From: Pyrenophora tritici-repentis
Taxonomy: Eukaryota > Ascomycota > Dothideomycetes > Pleosporales > Pleosporaceae
Length of the DNA stretch: 64,000 nucleotides
Direction of reading: 5' to 3'
Assembly (NCBI RefSeq): GCF_003171515.1
Contig: NC_089393.1
Span: forward strand, 1,984,001-2,048,000
Shown: piece by piece, positions 32,359 to 42,628 of the stretch
Layout: every line of letters begins with the position of its first letter
Position numbering within the stretch: position 1 is the first letter of the stretch
Notes under the pieces: generated by a model
Database searches by the model: none
Told to the model about the DNA's origin: nothing
What the model saw: only the letters and a program-made list of their open reading frames with translations
Translations under genes and position numbers: made by a program

Positions 32359-35300
32359 TGGCAATTGGTGCGTTAGTCACTCGTATCGGAATGATAGACA
32401 GTCAGATGACGAGGGTTTGGAGATTGTGAGGTTCGGATCGTCGATTGAGTATCATGGGAGATTTGGGGTAAAACAATATGATTTCCCCTCCCTTTCTCCA
32501 TCTGCATCTATAGTACAAACTACGAGAACATGACTATGAGACCATCGTATGCGCAAGATAAACAATGACCTAGCACTTTTCCACGCGCTCATTACAAGCC
32601 CATTATGTCTTCCAGACTGCCGTTTTCGGATATTTGGAAAATATGATGTATCGGTAATGAGCTCGTCGATAGCGTTGAATCACCGTAATATGCTTGCGCA
32701 TTCGTAGTACAATAATCCCATCAAACTCTCTTTTCCCCCTTCCTTTCAGAAATGTCTTGCCTCTACCGGTACTGCGAATCAGCAATACACGTAATCCCCC
32801 CTTTCTCAGCCAAGCCCAACCCAAGACCCAGCCCAACAAACCCGCAAACCCAATCCAATTCTAAGACAACCGTAGACGTTGCATAAACAAGCATGCAAAT
32901 GCACGTTCATTCTGCCTGAGCTCGTATATTGTTGATGATGTGCTGTCGTACCCTCTTACTCATCAATCAATCAATCAATCAAACCCAAACACGCAGAAAG
33001 CTGTCATGCAGATCGGAGGAACCAACACTCTAATAATACCGAGTGTAAAGTTTTGTTTCGGAACAAGTGGCTGTGAATTCCGCTTGGTATAATATGCGTC
33101 TTTGCGGGAGATTCCGTAGGGGATATATTGTAGGTGGGGTAAAATTAAGCTTCGGCGTATGGCGAATACGAGCTGACAATGTTGACTTCCATCGACGTTG
33201 AGGAGGCCGATCGAGGGAACGGAGAGAGGGAGGGTAAGTAAGTTTACGGCCAACATTTCTGTTTGTCTTGCATGCGCTTCATCGGGTTATTCAGTGGACT
33301 GGAGAACAGTTCCCTCTCTGTGCCCTTTCGTTTCAACCTTGACATGCGTCTTCTGACAATCTTGCTCATGTTGTCTTTTCCATGCATCGGAGGTCCTAGT
33401 ACTCTTGCTCGGATTGGGATAGCTCGTTGTAGACGGTTTACGTGAACGCGGGTTGCTAAAAGGAATTTTAGGTGCATGTCTTCATGCTATGGTTCCAGTC
33501 AAGTTCCCCCTGTGGAACCACGTCGCGTGCGTCAGTAGGCGCATTTAAAACGTTTCTTTCTCCGAATAGTCTGCTGCGACTCTTTCTAGAGTAGCATCCC
33601 TAATTAATCCCATCCGGCCATCCCCGTATCGACAGATACTCTATTCGCACAACACATCCTCTTTCCCCATATGTTTCTCTTGCTTTCCTGCCTGGTCTGA
33701 CCGATGCGTTGTCAACCCTGATCCCACAGGTAACAAAACAGGCGTAATGGCCACGACATCGTTGTCAGACCCGCTGGCCTTCTTCGACCTGCGAGTGCAC
33801 GACGGCGATGTTGTCCGGTAGGATTTTAGGCGGGTCGGAATTGCCAAAGAGGGGAAGTGGACGCGAGTGGGTCGTGTAACCGAGGGGCTTGCAGCTTGAG
33901 CATCAAAGGAACGGAATAGGAAGGAGCGTAACCATGCGCTGTAGACTAAGACAATACGGGGATTAGGTATGCACAGGACGTTATTGTTGTTTGACCTGCT
34001 GGCGGGAAAGAGGGGCTAACGAGGATACGTGTACGTCTCCGGTATGACAGGCACGAACAGGCAAAGGTGTAAGGAGGGCCAAGAGGTAGTGCTATCAGGT
34101 ACTTCGGGTAGTCGATCACTGGTGTGAATTATCGAATAGCCTGCAGCTGTCCTTGAAAGGTATAATTTTTTTCTCGAATGAGTTCTTCGAAGATAAGGAT
34201 GAAGTATCCAGAATAAGATACGTCGTCGTCGTCATCGAAGAGCTCATCCAAAAAAAAAAAATACACTTTCGAGGAAGTATCCGAATCTCCATTTCGCTCA
34301 TGAAGAGTACCATCTGGACAGGTTGGATCTAGAGTGATCCGAGACGGACGTAACAGTCGAGTGGCCAAGACTTAACCACGTATCCCTTGAACATCCTCTA
34401 TCACGACCAGACCAAGATACCAGAGCTCGCGGCTTTCGTCAACACAGCCACCAGAGTCGAAAAAGGATGAGGCGTTTACCGCTTACTAATGCGCTACATA
34501 AGCGGCAAGTGTTTCGTCTTTCGTTCGCCCCCGGAGTAGCTATCAATAGTGTTCCGACACGGCCCGAATCGGTCTCGACGGAAAATACACGTGTGGGGAT
34601 ATCCCTGGTGGACCAAACAAGATGCGCTATAAATGGTCAAACGCCTGTTTACGTATGCTATAGCAGCTAATCGCGTCGAAGAGGTTTCATGTCGACAATG
34701 TCATGCGTTGGAACATGAATCGGAATGTGGGGAGCCATTATTGGATGGTCGAATTCCTGGGGGCTGTTGTTCATATCTACCCCGCCCTTCACTTTCGTAT
34801 CTGCATGTCCACCTCTTGCAATCCGTGTATGACTTGTCCCTAAGCATATGCCCAAGCATTCCGTCCTTCTTCCAGTAGGCCCTCAGCAGCTAGGACCAAA
34901 GGCAAGTTCCTTGTCTTACATCCTAGGTATAGAACCGTCCTTGTGCTCGATGCTCAGTGTATTTCATGCTTCCAGCGCCAAGGTTCCTTGCGACGGTAGG
35001 TGATGCATGCGAGGAAAGCTGTCGTCATGAGGTAGTCTCATTCAGGCACTGCTTATATAGTGGAAATACACCGCTGGGGGGTGGCCGTGAGCCCTACAGG
35101 TTAGCAACCATGCACGGCGGCATGCTATGATGTATAGCACACAGATAATTGCACGAGTAGTAGCCGGTGAATCTCCAATGCCTTGGCGGACATGTGTGTA
35201 GTTCCAGCTAGGAAAGTTCGAGCTCGTCCATGGTCAAGAAGTCGGTTCTATACTGTCCAGACGGACTACCATATGACGTGCCAGTCATATTGATGATAGT

Positions 35301-35722
35301 GAAAGTCAAGCCATGTTGGATTTGAGAATTCCACCGGGATACGGGCATAGTCCTGGGATAATGTCGTCTGTGTAGTCGATAATGCGAGGTGTTGCAGTGC
35401 AGAACTGCGAGATCGAAAATGATAAGTCTTGTGTGGAGTGGGGTAGGGCAGGCTCTGAAGCGTTAGCGAGATGGGTAGTCACGATGAAGCTGCAGCCAAT
35501 CACGGTCCAGACGTATCCATCGTATTCGAGCCCAACTTTAGGTGTGTCAGTCACATGTGATTAAACATTGTCGCTCGATAAGTGTATACAAGAAGCTGAA
35601 GGTTGGGTATTTTTGCATGTCTGCTGCCGCGCAAGGTCGGCGCAGTATTACGCCCAACGCCAGTAGAACCCATGGTCGTCTGAATAGGCACGATTGATGA
35701 CACGGGTTCGCTGCATATGGGC
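32359..35722. other. Long intergenic region, no gene recognised
   Basis: 3.4 kb. It includes an (ATCA)n run near 32963-32981 and a poly-A stretch near 34249-34260. Short ORFs (for example on the minus strand at 34129-34368 and 35306-35554) have no recognisable motif. These could be remnants of decayed sequence, but I cannot support a gene. Confidence 0.4.
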
Positions 35723-36575
35723 CTAGAAGAATCTCCACCAGATGAAGACGATGATGATGAAGGCCAGACCACCAATCGGACCGTACTGCGCGCCGTTAGT
35801 AAAGTGAAGTGTGCACGTTCCTACGGCATTCTCACCTGCTTCAGCAACAGCTCCCAGTTGATGCGCACAGCAGCCTTCTTGTACTTCCTGCTGTCTTCAC
35901 GCAGCCGACTTGAGATATCTCCCATCCTCTCTAGACTATCGCCGCGGTATAGGAGATCCTCAATATTCTTGGTCATGACCTTTGTCACATCCTTCAGCTC
36001 GTCGTTCAGCTTGTCGAGGTTCTGCGTTGCTCTTGAGTCTTGGTATGTCTTCTTTGTGCGCTGGATGAAGGTGTCAAACTCGACAAAGGCATAGGGTCGG
36101 CATGTGGGCGAGAGGTACTGCTGCGGCTGATATGTGGTGGTGAATTCTCGGGCGAGGTCGGAGAGATATGTAAAGGCGAGTTTGCGGGGGTATGAGCGGT
36201 CGCATATGCAGAGGAAGCAGAGGTCGCCTTCGATTATGTAGCTGGCGTCTGTTTAGTATGCGTGAGGCATGAAGACATGGAATAGATATACTGGTATGTG
36301 TAGTTTCCGCTCTCTATGCTTGCTTGTTGCTCAGAGTTGCGGTTTAGGCGTCGCTGTACAAGCTTCACCTTGCCCTTGACTTCGTTGAACTCACGATCAG
36401 TCTGGAAATGGTGAGCCTTGCAATAGATGCGCAAACTTTGGGTGTCGTAGTACCTGCTCGTCATCGACCGAGGCTGTTAACAGCAGGCCTATATCTATGT
36501 TAGTATCTGCTAAACCTGCAACGACATTCGCGACTACTAACCATCGAGCCGCGATATCATCGTGTGCTTGATCAT
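35723..36575 (-). CDS. SEC22: Vesicle SNARE Sec22 (longin-type)
   Basis: Five exons on the minus strand: 36575-36542, 36488-36454, 36401-36292, 36241-35836 and 35785-35723. The four GT-AG introns are 50-53 bp. The product of 215 aa equals the usual Sec22 length. The N-terminal longin domain starts M-I-K-H-T-M-I-S-R-L-D-G-L-L-L. It continues through F-N-E-V-K-G-K-V-K-L-V, N-Y-T-Y-H-Y-I-I-E-G-D-L-C-F-L and Y-P-R-K-L-A-F-T-Y-L. The SNARE motif includes V-T-K-V-M-T-K-N-I-E-D-L-L-Y-R-G-D-S-L with the central-layer Arg. The last exon is the C-terminal anchor F-I-I-I-V-F-I-W-W-R-F-F. Sec22 mediates ER-Golgi membrane fusion in both directions. The gene looks intact. Confidence 0.95.
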
Positions 36576-37653
36576 GATGGCGGTACGAGCGTGCGGACAG
36601 GGCTATCCAGTGTGCAGTATCGCGAATTGGAGTGTATATTATGTACAGAAACCTTATCTGGACGCGGACGACTGGGGTAGATTGAGGCTACGTGTCGGCG
36701 TGGATGCTGCCAGACGGCGCACGATGATGATACGGAAAGGTCGCGGAAGAGGCGCACGGACACGTCGACCACAAAGCGCGCCATTACTCTCCATGCCTCG
36801 ATACATGCGTTTCAATTTGACTTGCAAAGACGGAAGATGATGGACTTGACATTCTCCAATACGCGCGTTCAACATGAAGAATGAACAAACCGCTGCTCTG
36901 TACCTTTTGTACGCGTCCCTGCCAGTCGCCGAGTAGCAGGCACGTGTGCAGCCCTACAGGACCCCCAAAATCTGTACTTGTCGTCACTTGCTTCAGAACC
37001 CTCCCCAGCGTTGTACAATCAAGCTTCGCGGCACTCGGTAACTGCTGCCTCGGAACCTCACCCCATCCTAGCTTTCCGCCAGGAGCCGTCTACAGTAGCT
37101 TAATCATCCAGTGCGACCTCTGCCAAATCTCTCCTGAACTCAATATTCAGAAATTTACTCTGTTCTGTATTGGCACCATGTCATTACCGGTGCGGTATGT
37201 TGCGGCCTCTCAACCTCGATTCAACCCTCTCTTTCACCCGTCAACGCCATCCTTGCTCAGAAATATATTTAGTCCGTGCTCCATGCCCAACTTCTATTGT
37301 AGCTATTGTCTGAGCGCTAGACAGCCGCTTTCACTTTGCGCCCCATAGTTCGTGCTGGCGACGTCCTACCATTTTTCTTCTATCGTATTGTCTGAACGTC
37401 AGACAGCCGCTTTCACTTTGCGTCCCTCGTACTGGCGACACCCTGCCATTTCTCTTCTATTGTATTGTCCACTTTGTTACAATCACAATACGAACTGCTG
37501 CCCACGCATCGTCACTTCCATATCTAATATATAAACAGACCCTCCCCTGGTGCCCAGCTCTCTTCTCCAAAGCAAAATCTGTCCACGAGATCTAAATTGC
37601 CGCGAGAGCGAACCACCAAATCTTCCTCCACAAAAACGCCAAAGAAGAACCAG
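36576..37653. promoter_or_regulatory. Divergent intergenic region, SEC22 / Asx-domain gene
   Basis: About 1.08 kb between divergent start codons. Only short ORFs without motifs are present. The half nearest the Asx-domain gene is pyrimidine-rich and contains the direct repeats listed separately. Confidence 0.45.
37291..37470 (+). repeat. Imperfect ~77-82-bp direct repeats in the Asx-domain gene leader
   Basis: The core ACAGCCGCTTTCACTTTGCG recurs in two adjacent units (37321 and 37403). Each is preceded by TATTGTCTGA (37304 and 37386) and followed by CTGGCGAC and a CCATTT(T/C)TCTTCTAT segment. A third unit starts at 37463 (TATTGTC) but breaks off. Confidence 0.85.
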
Positions 37654-38636
37654 ATGTCGCAATCCGCAGAAAGCTCGTCGCCGCTATTTACACCGCCTTC
37701 ATCCTTTCTTGAGCAGGCCTCAAAGTCCTCTGTTGCTGCGAGTACCGCTCAGCCAGAGTTTGAATCGCCCGCCGAACCAACTCATGCGTCATCTGTTGAG
37801 ACACTGCAAGCGCTGGCGCCTGACTCCGTCTCAACGGCTGCTCCAAAGTCGAATGTGGATGCCAAACGTGGACAGAACGCATGCAACAAGCGGCTCCGCG
37901 ACGATGATTCCGACTCTGAGGATGCATTCGGAACACCACCCCCTAAGCGTCCTAGCAAAGAAGCAACCGCAGCAGCAAACGGTAAAAGGGCTATAAAGAA
38001 AGCTTCTCCTTCTCAAACGCCTGCTCCCAAGAAGCCCATGGCAAAGAAGACTGCAACAAAAAAGGCTATCTCTGCTCCACCCGCCCCCAGTTCGCGTCCT
38101 TCGCGCACTCGCAAGGCGCCCGAACGACTAGAGGATGTCCAAGAGAAAGCCAAGCTCAAGTCTCTTCCAAACAAAAAGGGTCTTAGCAAGGTCTTTGATC
38201 CTGTTTATGTCACCACAAACTCCGCGAGCCGCTTGGTCAAAGCTGACGTCTACGTAAGTTGACCACCCTAACTCAAATCATGTTCAAAGCTAACTCCTCC
38301 TAGCACATGCTCCTCGAAGGCTCAGCATGGACCAGTCTCAGCGCTGAGCAACAGAGCACTCTCATCTCAATGCTTCCTCAGGACTGTGCGAACCGAGCCC
38401 TGCTTGTCAAGATCAAGGCGGGCGAAACCGAGGGCACTCGTCCAGCAGCGTTCACACTGGCAAACAACTGCTTCCGCACCGATGTCGCAAAGTTCAGAGA
38501 AGACTTGAAGAATGGCCACTTGGCGAAGACGTGGCAGGCCGCGGCTGAGCAAGCAGTCATTGAGCGCGCTGCGGGCGAATACGATGCGTGGAAGGCCGAA
38601 GAGGCGGAGACTTGGTGGGGTCAAAAGAGCCAGTGA
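37654..38636 (+). CDS. Asx homology (ASXH/DEUBAD-like) domain protein
   Basis: Two exons: 37654-38253 and 38304-38636, with a 50-bp intron (GTAAGT...CTAG), giving about 310 aa. The frame stays open upstream to about 37597, but the first ATG is 37654 (M-S-Q-S-A-E-S). The N-terminal half is disordered with Lys/Pro/Ala-rich nuclear-localisation-like patches (P-P-P-K-R-P-S-K, K-K-P-M-A-K-K). Around the splice, V-Y-H-M-L-L-E-G-S-A-W begins the Asx homology module. This continues with L-I-S-M-L-P-Q-D, F-R-T-D-V-A-K-F-R-E-D-L-K-N-G-H-L and K-T-W-Q-A-A-A-E-Q-A. In Asx/ASXL proteins the module binds and activates the BAP1-type deubiquitinase of H2A. A comparable chromatin role in this fungus is inference. 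Confidence 0.82.
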
Positions 38637-39385
38637 GGTGTTGGATGTGACTGAAGGACATCGAGGCGAATTGATATGTGTGGTGATCTTGAATCTGAGA
38701 CCATAACACGCGATGCTGCGGATCGCGCAGTACGTATCTCCTGGGTGTACATCATTTCTACAATGAATATATCGAAACTTCCATGTCCATTGCGCGCGCA
38801 CTTTTCTTTGCGCCTTTCTTGGAAACACCCTTCTTCTCCAATGTGTATACATCGCACTCATTCTAGCCTCTTTGCCTGATGAGCGTGGTCACGTCCTGAG
38901 TCGTCCGAATCGGGTTGTCTTTCACTCTGCGCGGTTTTTTCCACACGTCATAGGTCCCTTTTCCCCATAGTCCCGCGACTGACCTCCCAGATCTCCACCA
39001 AAGTGACCACACAGATACGTCAGTGCACACTAGCGCAAGCCTTGGAATACATCCGTCAACTGACCTGCAACACTTCTTCTCTCCATCTCTGCTCCTCTCC
39101 ACCTCTTGATCCACAGCTTTCCGACACCCAAGCGCGATCATCACGACAAATATCACAGCATAGAGATAATCACTACGGAAGAACAATTCTAGGTCGTCTA
39201 AAAGGTTCACAGTACTCTGCCGCAAGTAGATAACCGCATATTCACCGCAGATAAATAACCCCATATTCGCGCGATCAATCGCCACCACTACCGAGTCATC
39301 CATACGACACACGAACAGGTATGCGCTGCGATACGTCTTAAATATAGCCATTGCTCACATCTCAAGTCTGCAACCTCTGGCAACT
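38637..39385. other. Intergenic, no gene seen
   Basis: About 750 bp. A 162-codon open frame on the minus strand (38863-39351) has no recognised motif and odd composition, and I do not support it as a gene. Confidence 0.35.
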
Positions 39386-41743
39386 ATGATGCCCAACAAC
39401 CAGTTTCTTGTCCCAAAAACGATGAGCATCCCCTACGACATCAGCAGCACCATCATGACCGCTGTTATAAACCCTAAAGATATGGGTACCATTACCAGAG
39501 CCACCCACAATACCTTGTATGCGATGCCAACCACCGCAATCTCCGCAGTCTCTGCTGGTAGGTTTGCGACTCCATCATTTCGCTCCATTGTCCCACCGAC
39601 GTTGCTCAAGAACGCGACTGCCGCCTACACTGCAGTACACAAATCCAATATTGCCGTCGATCTCTCCGCCATTAACTGGGCCTTGGGTATGACCATTACC
39701 GCCAGTATAGGCGCGGCTGTAGTTGCCCATGCTCGTAGGACTCCGTCAGTACCTCTTGGTATGGACGCAATGAGATGGCGAAAGCTGTTACACAACATTC
39801 ACTCCTGGCTGCATCAGAAGCTCAAGTCAAACGCGAGTCTTCGCCGAGAGCTCGAGGATGCAAGGCGGGCTGTGTTGGAGAGGGAGTAATAGCAAGAGCT
39901 CGTTGTATTGTAGCCCACTATGATAGAAGACTAGGCCAACGACTTGATAGACGCGCAAGTCAATGCGATACACCTGAATGAGCAGTTGTACCAGGCGCAA
40001 GTGGAAGCCACCACACTGTAGCAACAGCTTGAGGCAAGTGCTAGTAGTCAGGATGAACTGCTAAAAGCACAAGCTGAGCTTGCCGCGCTTCGACAAGTGC
40101 TTGAGACGGACGACAAGGACGATGCTGAACTCGAGTTGAACCGTTTCCGTGACGAAATCGCACAAACGAAAACAACAGCCTCCGTTGATAAAGCCCAACT
40201 CAAGCAAGCTCGTGAATAGATAGCTATTTTACGCGATGAAGTCAACCAACACGAGGAACTCGAACAAATACAAGACGAAGAGCTCAAAGATTCTAAAAAA
40301 GCATTTGATGATCTTCATGCGATGCTTGACTTGAAACTCAGGGACCGAAAGGCGGTTGAAGACAAGCTGGCCCGCGACAAAACTCCAATGCGGAGCAAGC
40401 TTTTTGGAATGTTCACGTCGATGTCGGCTTCTCGAAAAGACCCTGGTATCATGGCTAGTCCGCCTCCAGTGCCATCATCATCACCACTCCCCTCAATGTC
40501 CGTTTCTGAAAACGGGCAATCTCAAACTCGCTTCTCCTCAGGATCGGAAGAGCCTTTTCCTTCTTCTCCTGCAGCTGAGTCGAGCCAGCCTACCGCGAAA
40601 TCCTCCAAAGCCGCAGCAAAGATCGGCTTTCACAGTCACCCCGTCTCCACACCAACCCAACCCACACCAGCCATCTACACTACAACGACTAAACCAACTC
40701 CTCTCTCGAACAAGGCGGAAGCGAAGATTCCAGAATGCACGAAGTCCATTCACAGGAAACTTGGCGAATTGATGGAACGCTTGACCTCAAGTGCAAGCTC
40801 GAACGCAAGCTCCAAACGGCTCAGGGACATTGAAGATGTTGAAGCGACACCGATCCAATATAAGAAGCCACGACTAGCTCGCCAGGGAAGCGTATTTACC
40901 CCAGGTGGTAGGCCCTCCGTCAGGCTGGCGATACCTGAACTGAGGCCAGCTGAAGCCGGATTGAAGTGCGTACCATCACAAGATAGTACGAAAATCTGCA
41001 GCAGCAAGGAAGATAAGGTTATTGAATCTGTCAAGGTCAAGACGCCTGTTGTAGCTGCGAAATCACTGTCCGAACACTCGGCGCTAGTCCCCGTGGAGCT
41101 ACAGCAAGACCCTGTCGGCGATGTTGTTATGGGCGGTAGTGACGACGAGGCAGAGGTGCTTTCCTCCTTTGCTCTTGCTGGCGGTGAGTAATCCAACGAG
41201 CCCCAGCAGGCGTCGGTTACGATGAACGAGCCGGCCGTGGGCGACGTTACTGTGGCCAACAGCACCCAGCGGGAAGAGCTCATCATCAAAACTGAACCCG
41301 AAGGCTCAACCCTTGGTCTCTAAGAGGTACCAGTAAAGTCTGAGGCCTCTTCCAGGAACAGCACCAGCGACATCGACATGGCGGATAGCGTCCAAGACGT
41401 TTCCATCCAGCCCAATGTTGAGACTACCGTCGCTCCTACCCCATCTGCACCCGGCACCCTTCGTCGACGGTCAAAACTCCCCGTCCCCACAAACTCACCT
41501 GTGCGTAAAAGTACTCGGCTCGCTGGTATGACTCAGGACCTCAGCGAAAAGTCCCTTCGCGAACGCTCCACCTCTCCCCTGAAGACCGCTACTACTCTCA
41601 GCGGTAAAGCAGGCTCTCAACCCCCGCCATCCTCCAAACCCGCTGGTGTCACCAAGACGTCTGCGCGACAGACACGCTTTGTATCGCCCAAGAAAATGGA
41701 TGCGGTCAAGTCCGCTGCTGCTTCTCCGAGGAAGCGCAAATAG
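39386..41743 (+). pseudogene. Coiled-coil protein gene with eight in-frame TAA/TAG stops and no frameshift
   Basis: One frame of 786 codons runs from ATG 39386 to the TAG ending at 41743. It is interrupted by TAA 39887-39889, TAG 39890-39892, TAG 39911-39913, TAG 39932-39934, TAG 40019-40021, TAG 40217-40219, TAA 41189-41191 and TAA 41321-41323. Sequence between the stops is clearly protein-like. It has an N-terminal hydrophobic helix (A-L-G-M-T-I-T-A-S-I-G-A-A), a long heptad-type coiled coil across the stop-rich part (D-E-L-L-K-A-Q-A-E-L-A-A-L), then a Ser/Pro-rich region with basic patches, SUMO-like K-x-E motifs (I-I-K-T-E-P-E, V-K-S-E) and a C-terminal S-P-R-K-R-K. Every stop is one C-to-T change from CAA or CAG, and several sit beside existing Gln codons. 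No TGA and no frame loss occur. The likeliest reading is a young pseudogene made by C-to-T mutation. Transcript recoding is not excluded. Family unknown. Confidence 0.75.
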
Positions 41744-42628
41744 GCGCGGCGCATCCTGCACACCCATCGCCCGCGGTTCATCCACAAGAATCGTGACTCG
41801 TAGACGAGAATATTCCAGAGAGGTGGAAGATGCCACACGGCAATATACCTTATGTTGGCACATACGATGGAATATACATGGATCTTGGAGGAAGTTATAT
41901 AGAAATGAGGGTGTTTTTAAGCGTGAGTTTTGGTTATTTTGCATTATATCATCCGAGAGCCTGCGTCTGCGTTTGTCATTTAATGTTTTTCTATATTGTT
42001 TTGCCGTTTTACAGTGTTGAGTCATGAGCGTTTGACGCTTGTTGTTTGGTGTTTGTTCTTGGTAGAACGATAAAGACGTTATTTGCATAGGGTTGCATAC
42101 AACCTAGCCTTTATAGAAGAAAAGGCTACGTTTACTAGTAGATTCGAATTGTATATTTCGAAAAAGCCCCTGGTTGATGCCCTGGTGTATTCCATCGTAT
42201 GTGCCGAAATGCAGTAAGCTCCGACATCTACAGAGAACGGCTGTGTTAGCAACATGAAACTGTGTCGTAATACTGCAGATGATCACACGGAGATCGACAG
42301 GGCCTGCGTATACTGCATGGGGGCCAATCTCAACAGCAAATCATCTCGTACCCCACACCAGGCAGTGCAATCTTGGATAAGACGTCGCTCACAAGAAAGG
42401 CTGAAAAGATCTCTCGATGCAACAAATTCGCGGTCGAACCGCTACCCAGCCTGGGTACCAAGCTGGAGAACCATCCAGTACATTATTTTGACGAGAGCTC
42501 TACCGAGCCTCATCACTCTTACCTTACCTACCCTGAAAAGAATTGTCCGACAAATCAGAAAGACTCGCATATTCTTCCGAACCCGCTCCAACACAACCAC
42601 AACAAAAACTTCCCATTAACCAACGGAT
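41744..42628. other. Intergenic, no gene seen
   Basis: About 885 bp between two broken genes. Short ORFs only, without motifs. Confidence 0.4.

Noticed and set aside
38863..39351. 162-codon minus-strand ORF
   Set aside because: No recognisable domain and no splice or neighbour support; too weak to call a gene.
41184..41324. A 141-bp intron (GTGAGT...TAAG) that would remove the stops at 41189 and 41321
   Set aside because: The length is a multiple of three and the frame would be kept, but the acceptor is AAG rather than C/TAG, and the interior is clearly coding (N-E-P-Q-Q, I-I-K-T-E-P-E). It also explains only two of eight stops.
39386..41743. Genome-wide reassignment of TAA/TAG to Gln
   Set aside because: Many intact genes here end properly at TAA or TAG (for example SEC22 at 35723 TAG, the carrier at 47592 TAA, the ING gene at 4030 TAG) with complete family lengths.
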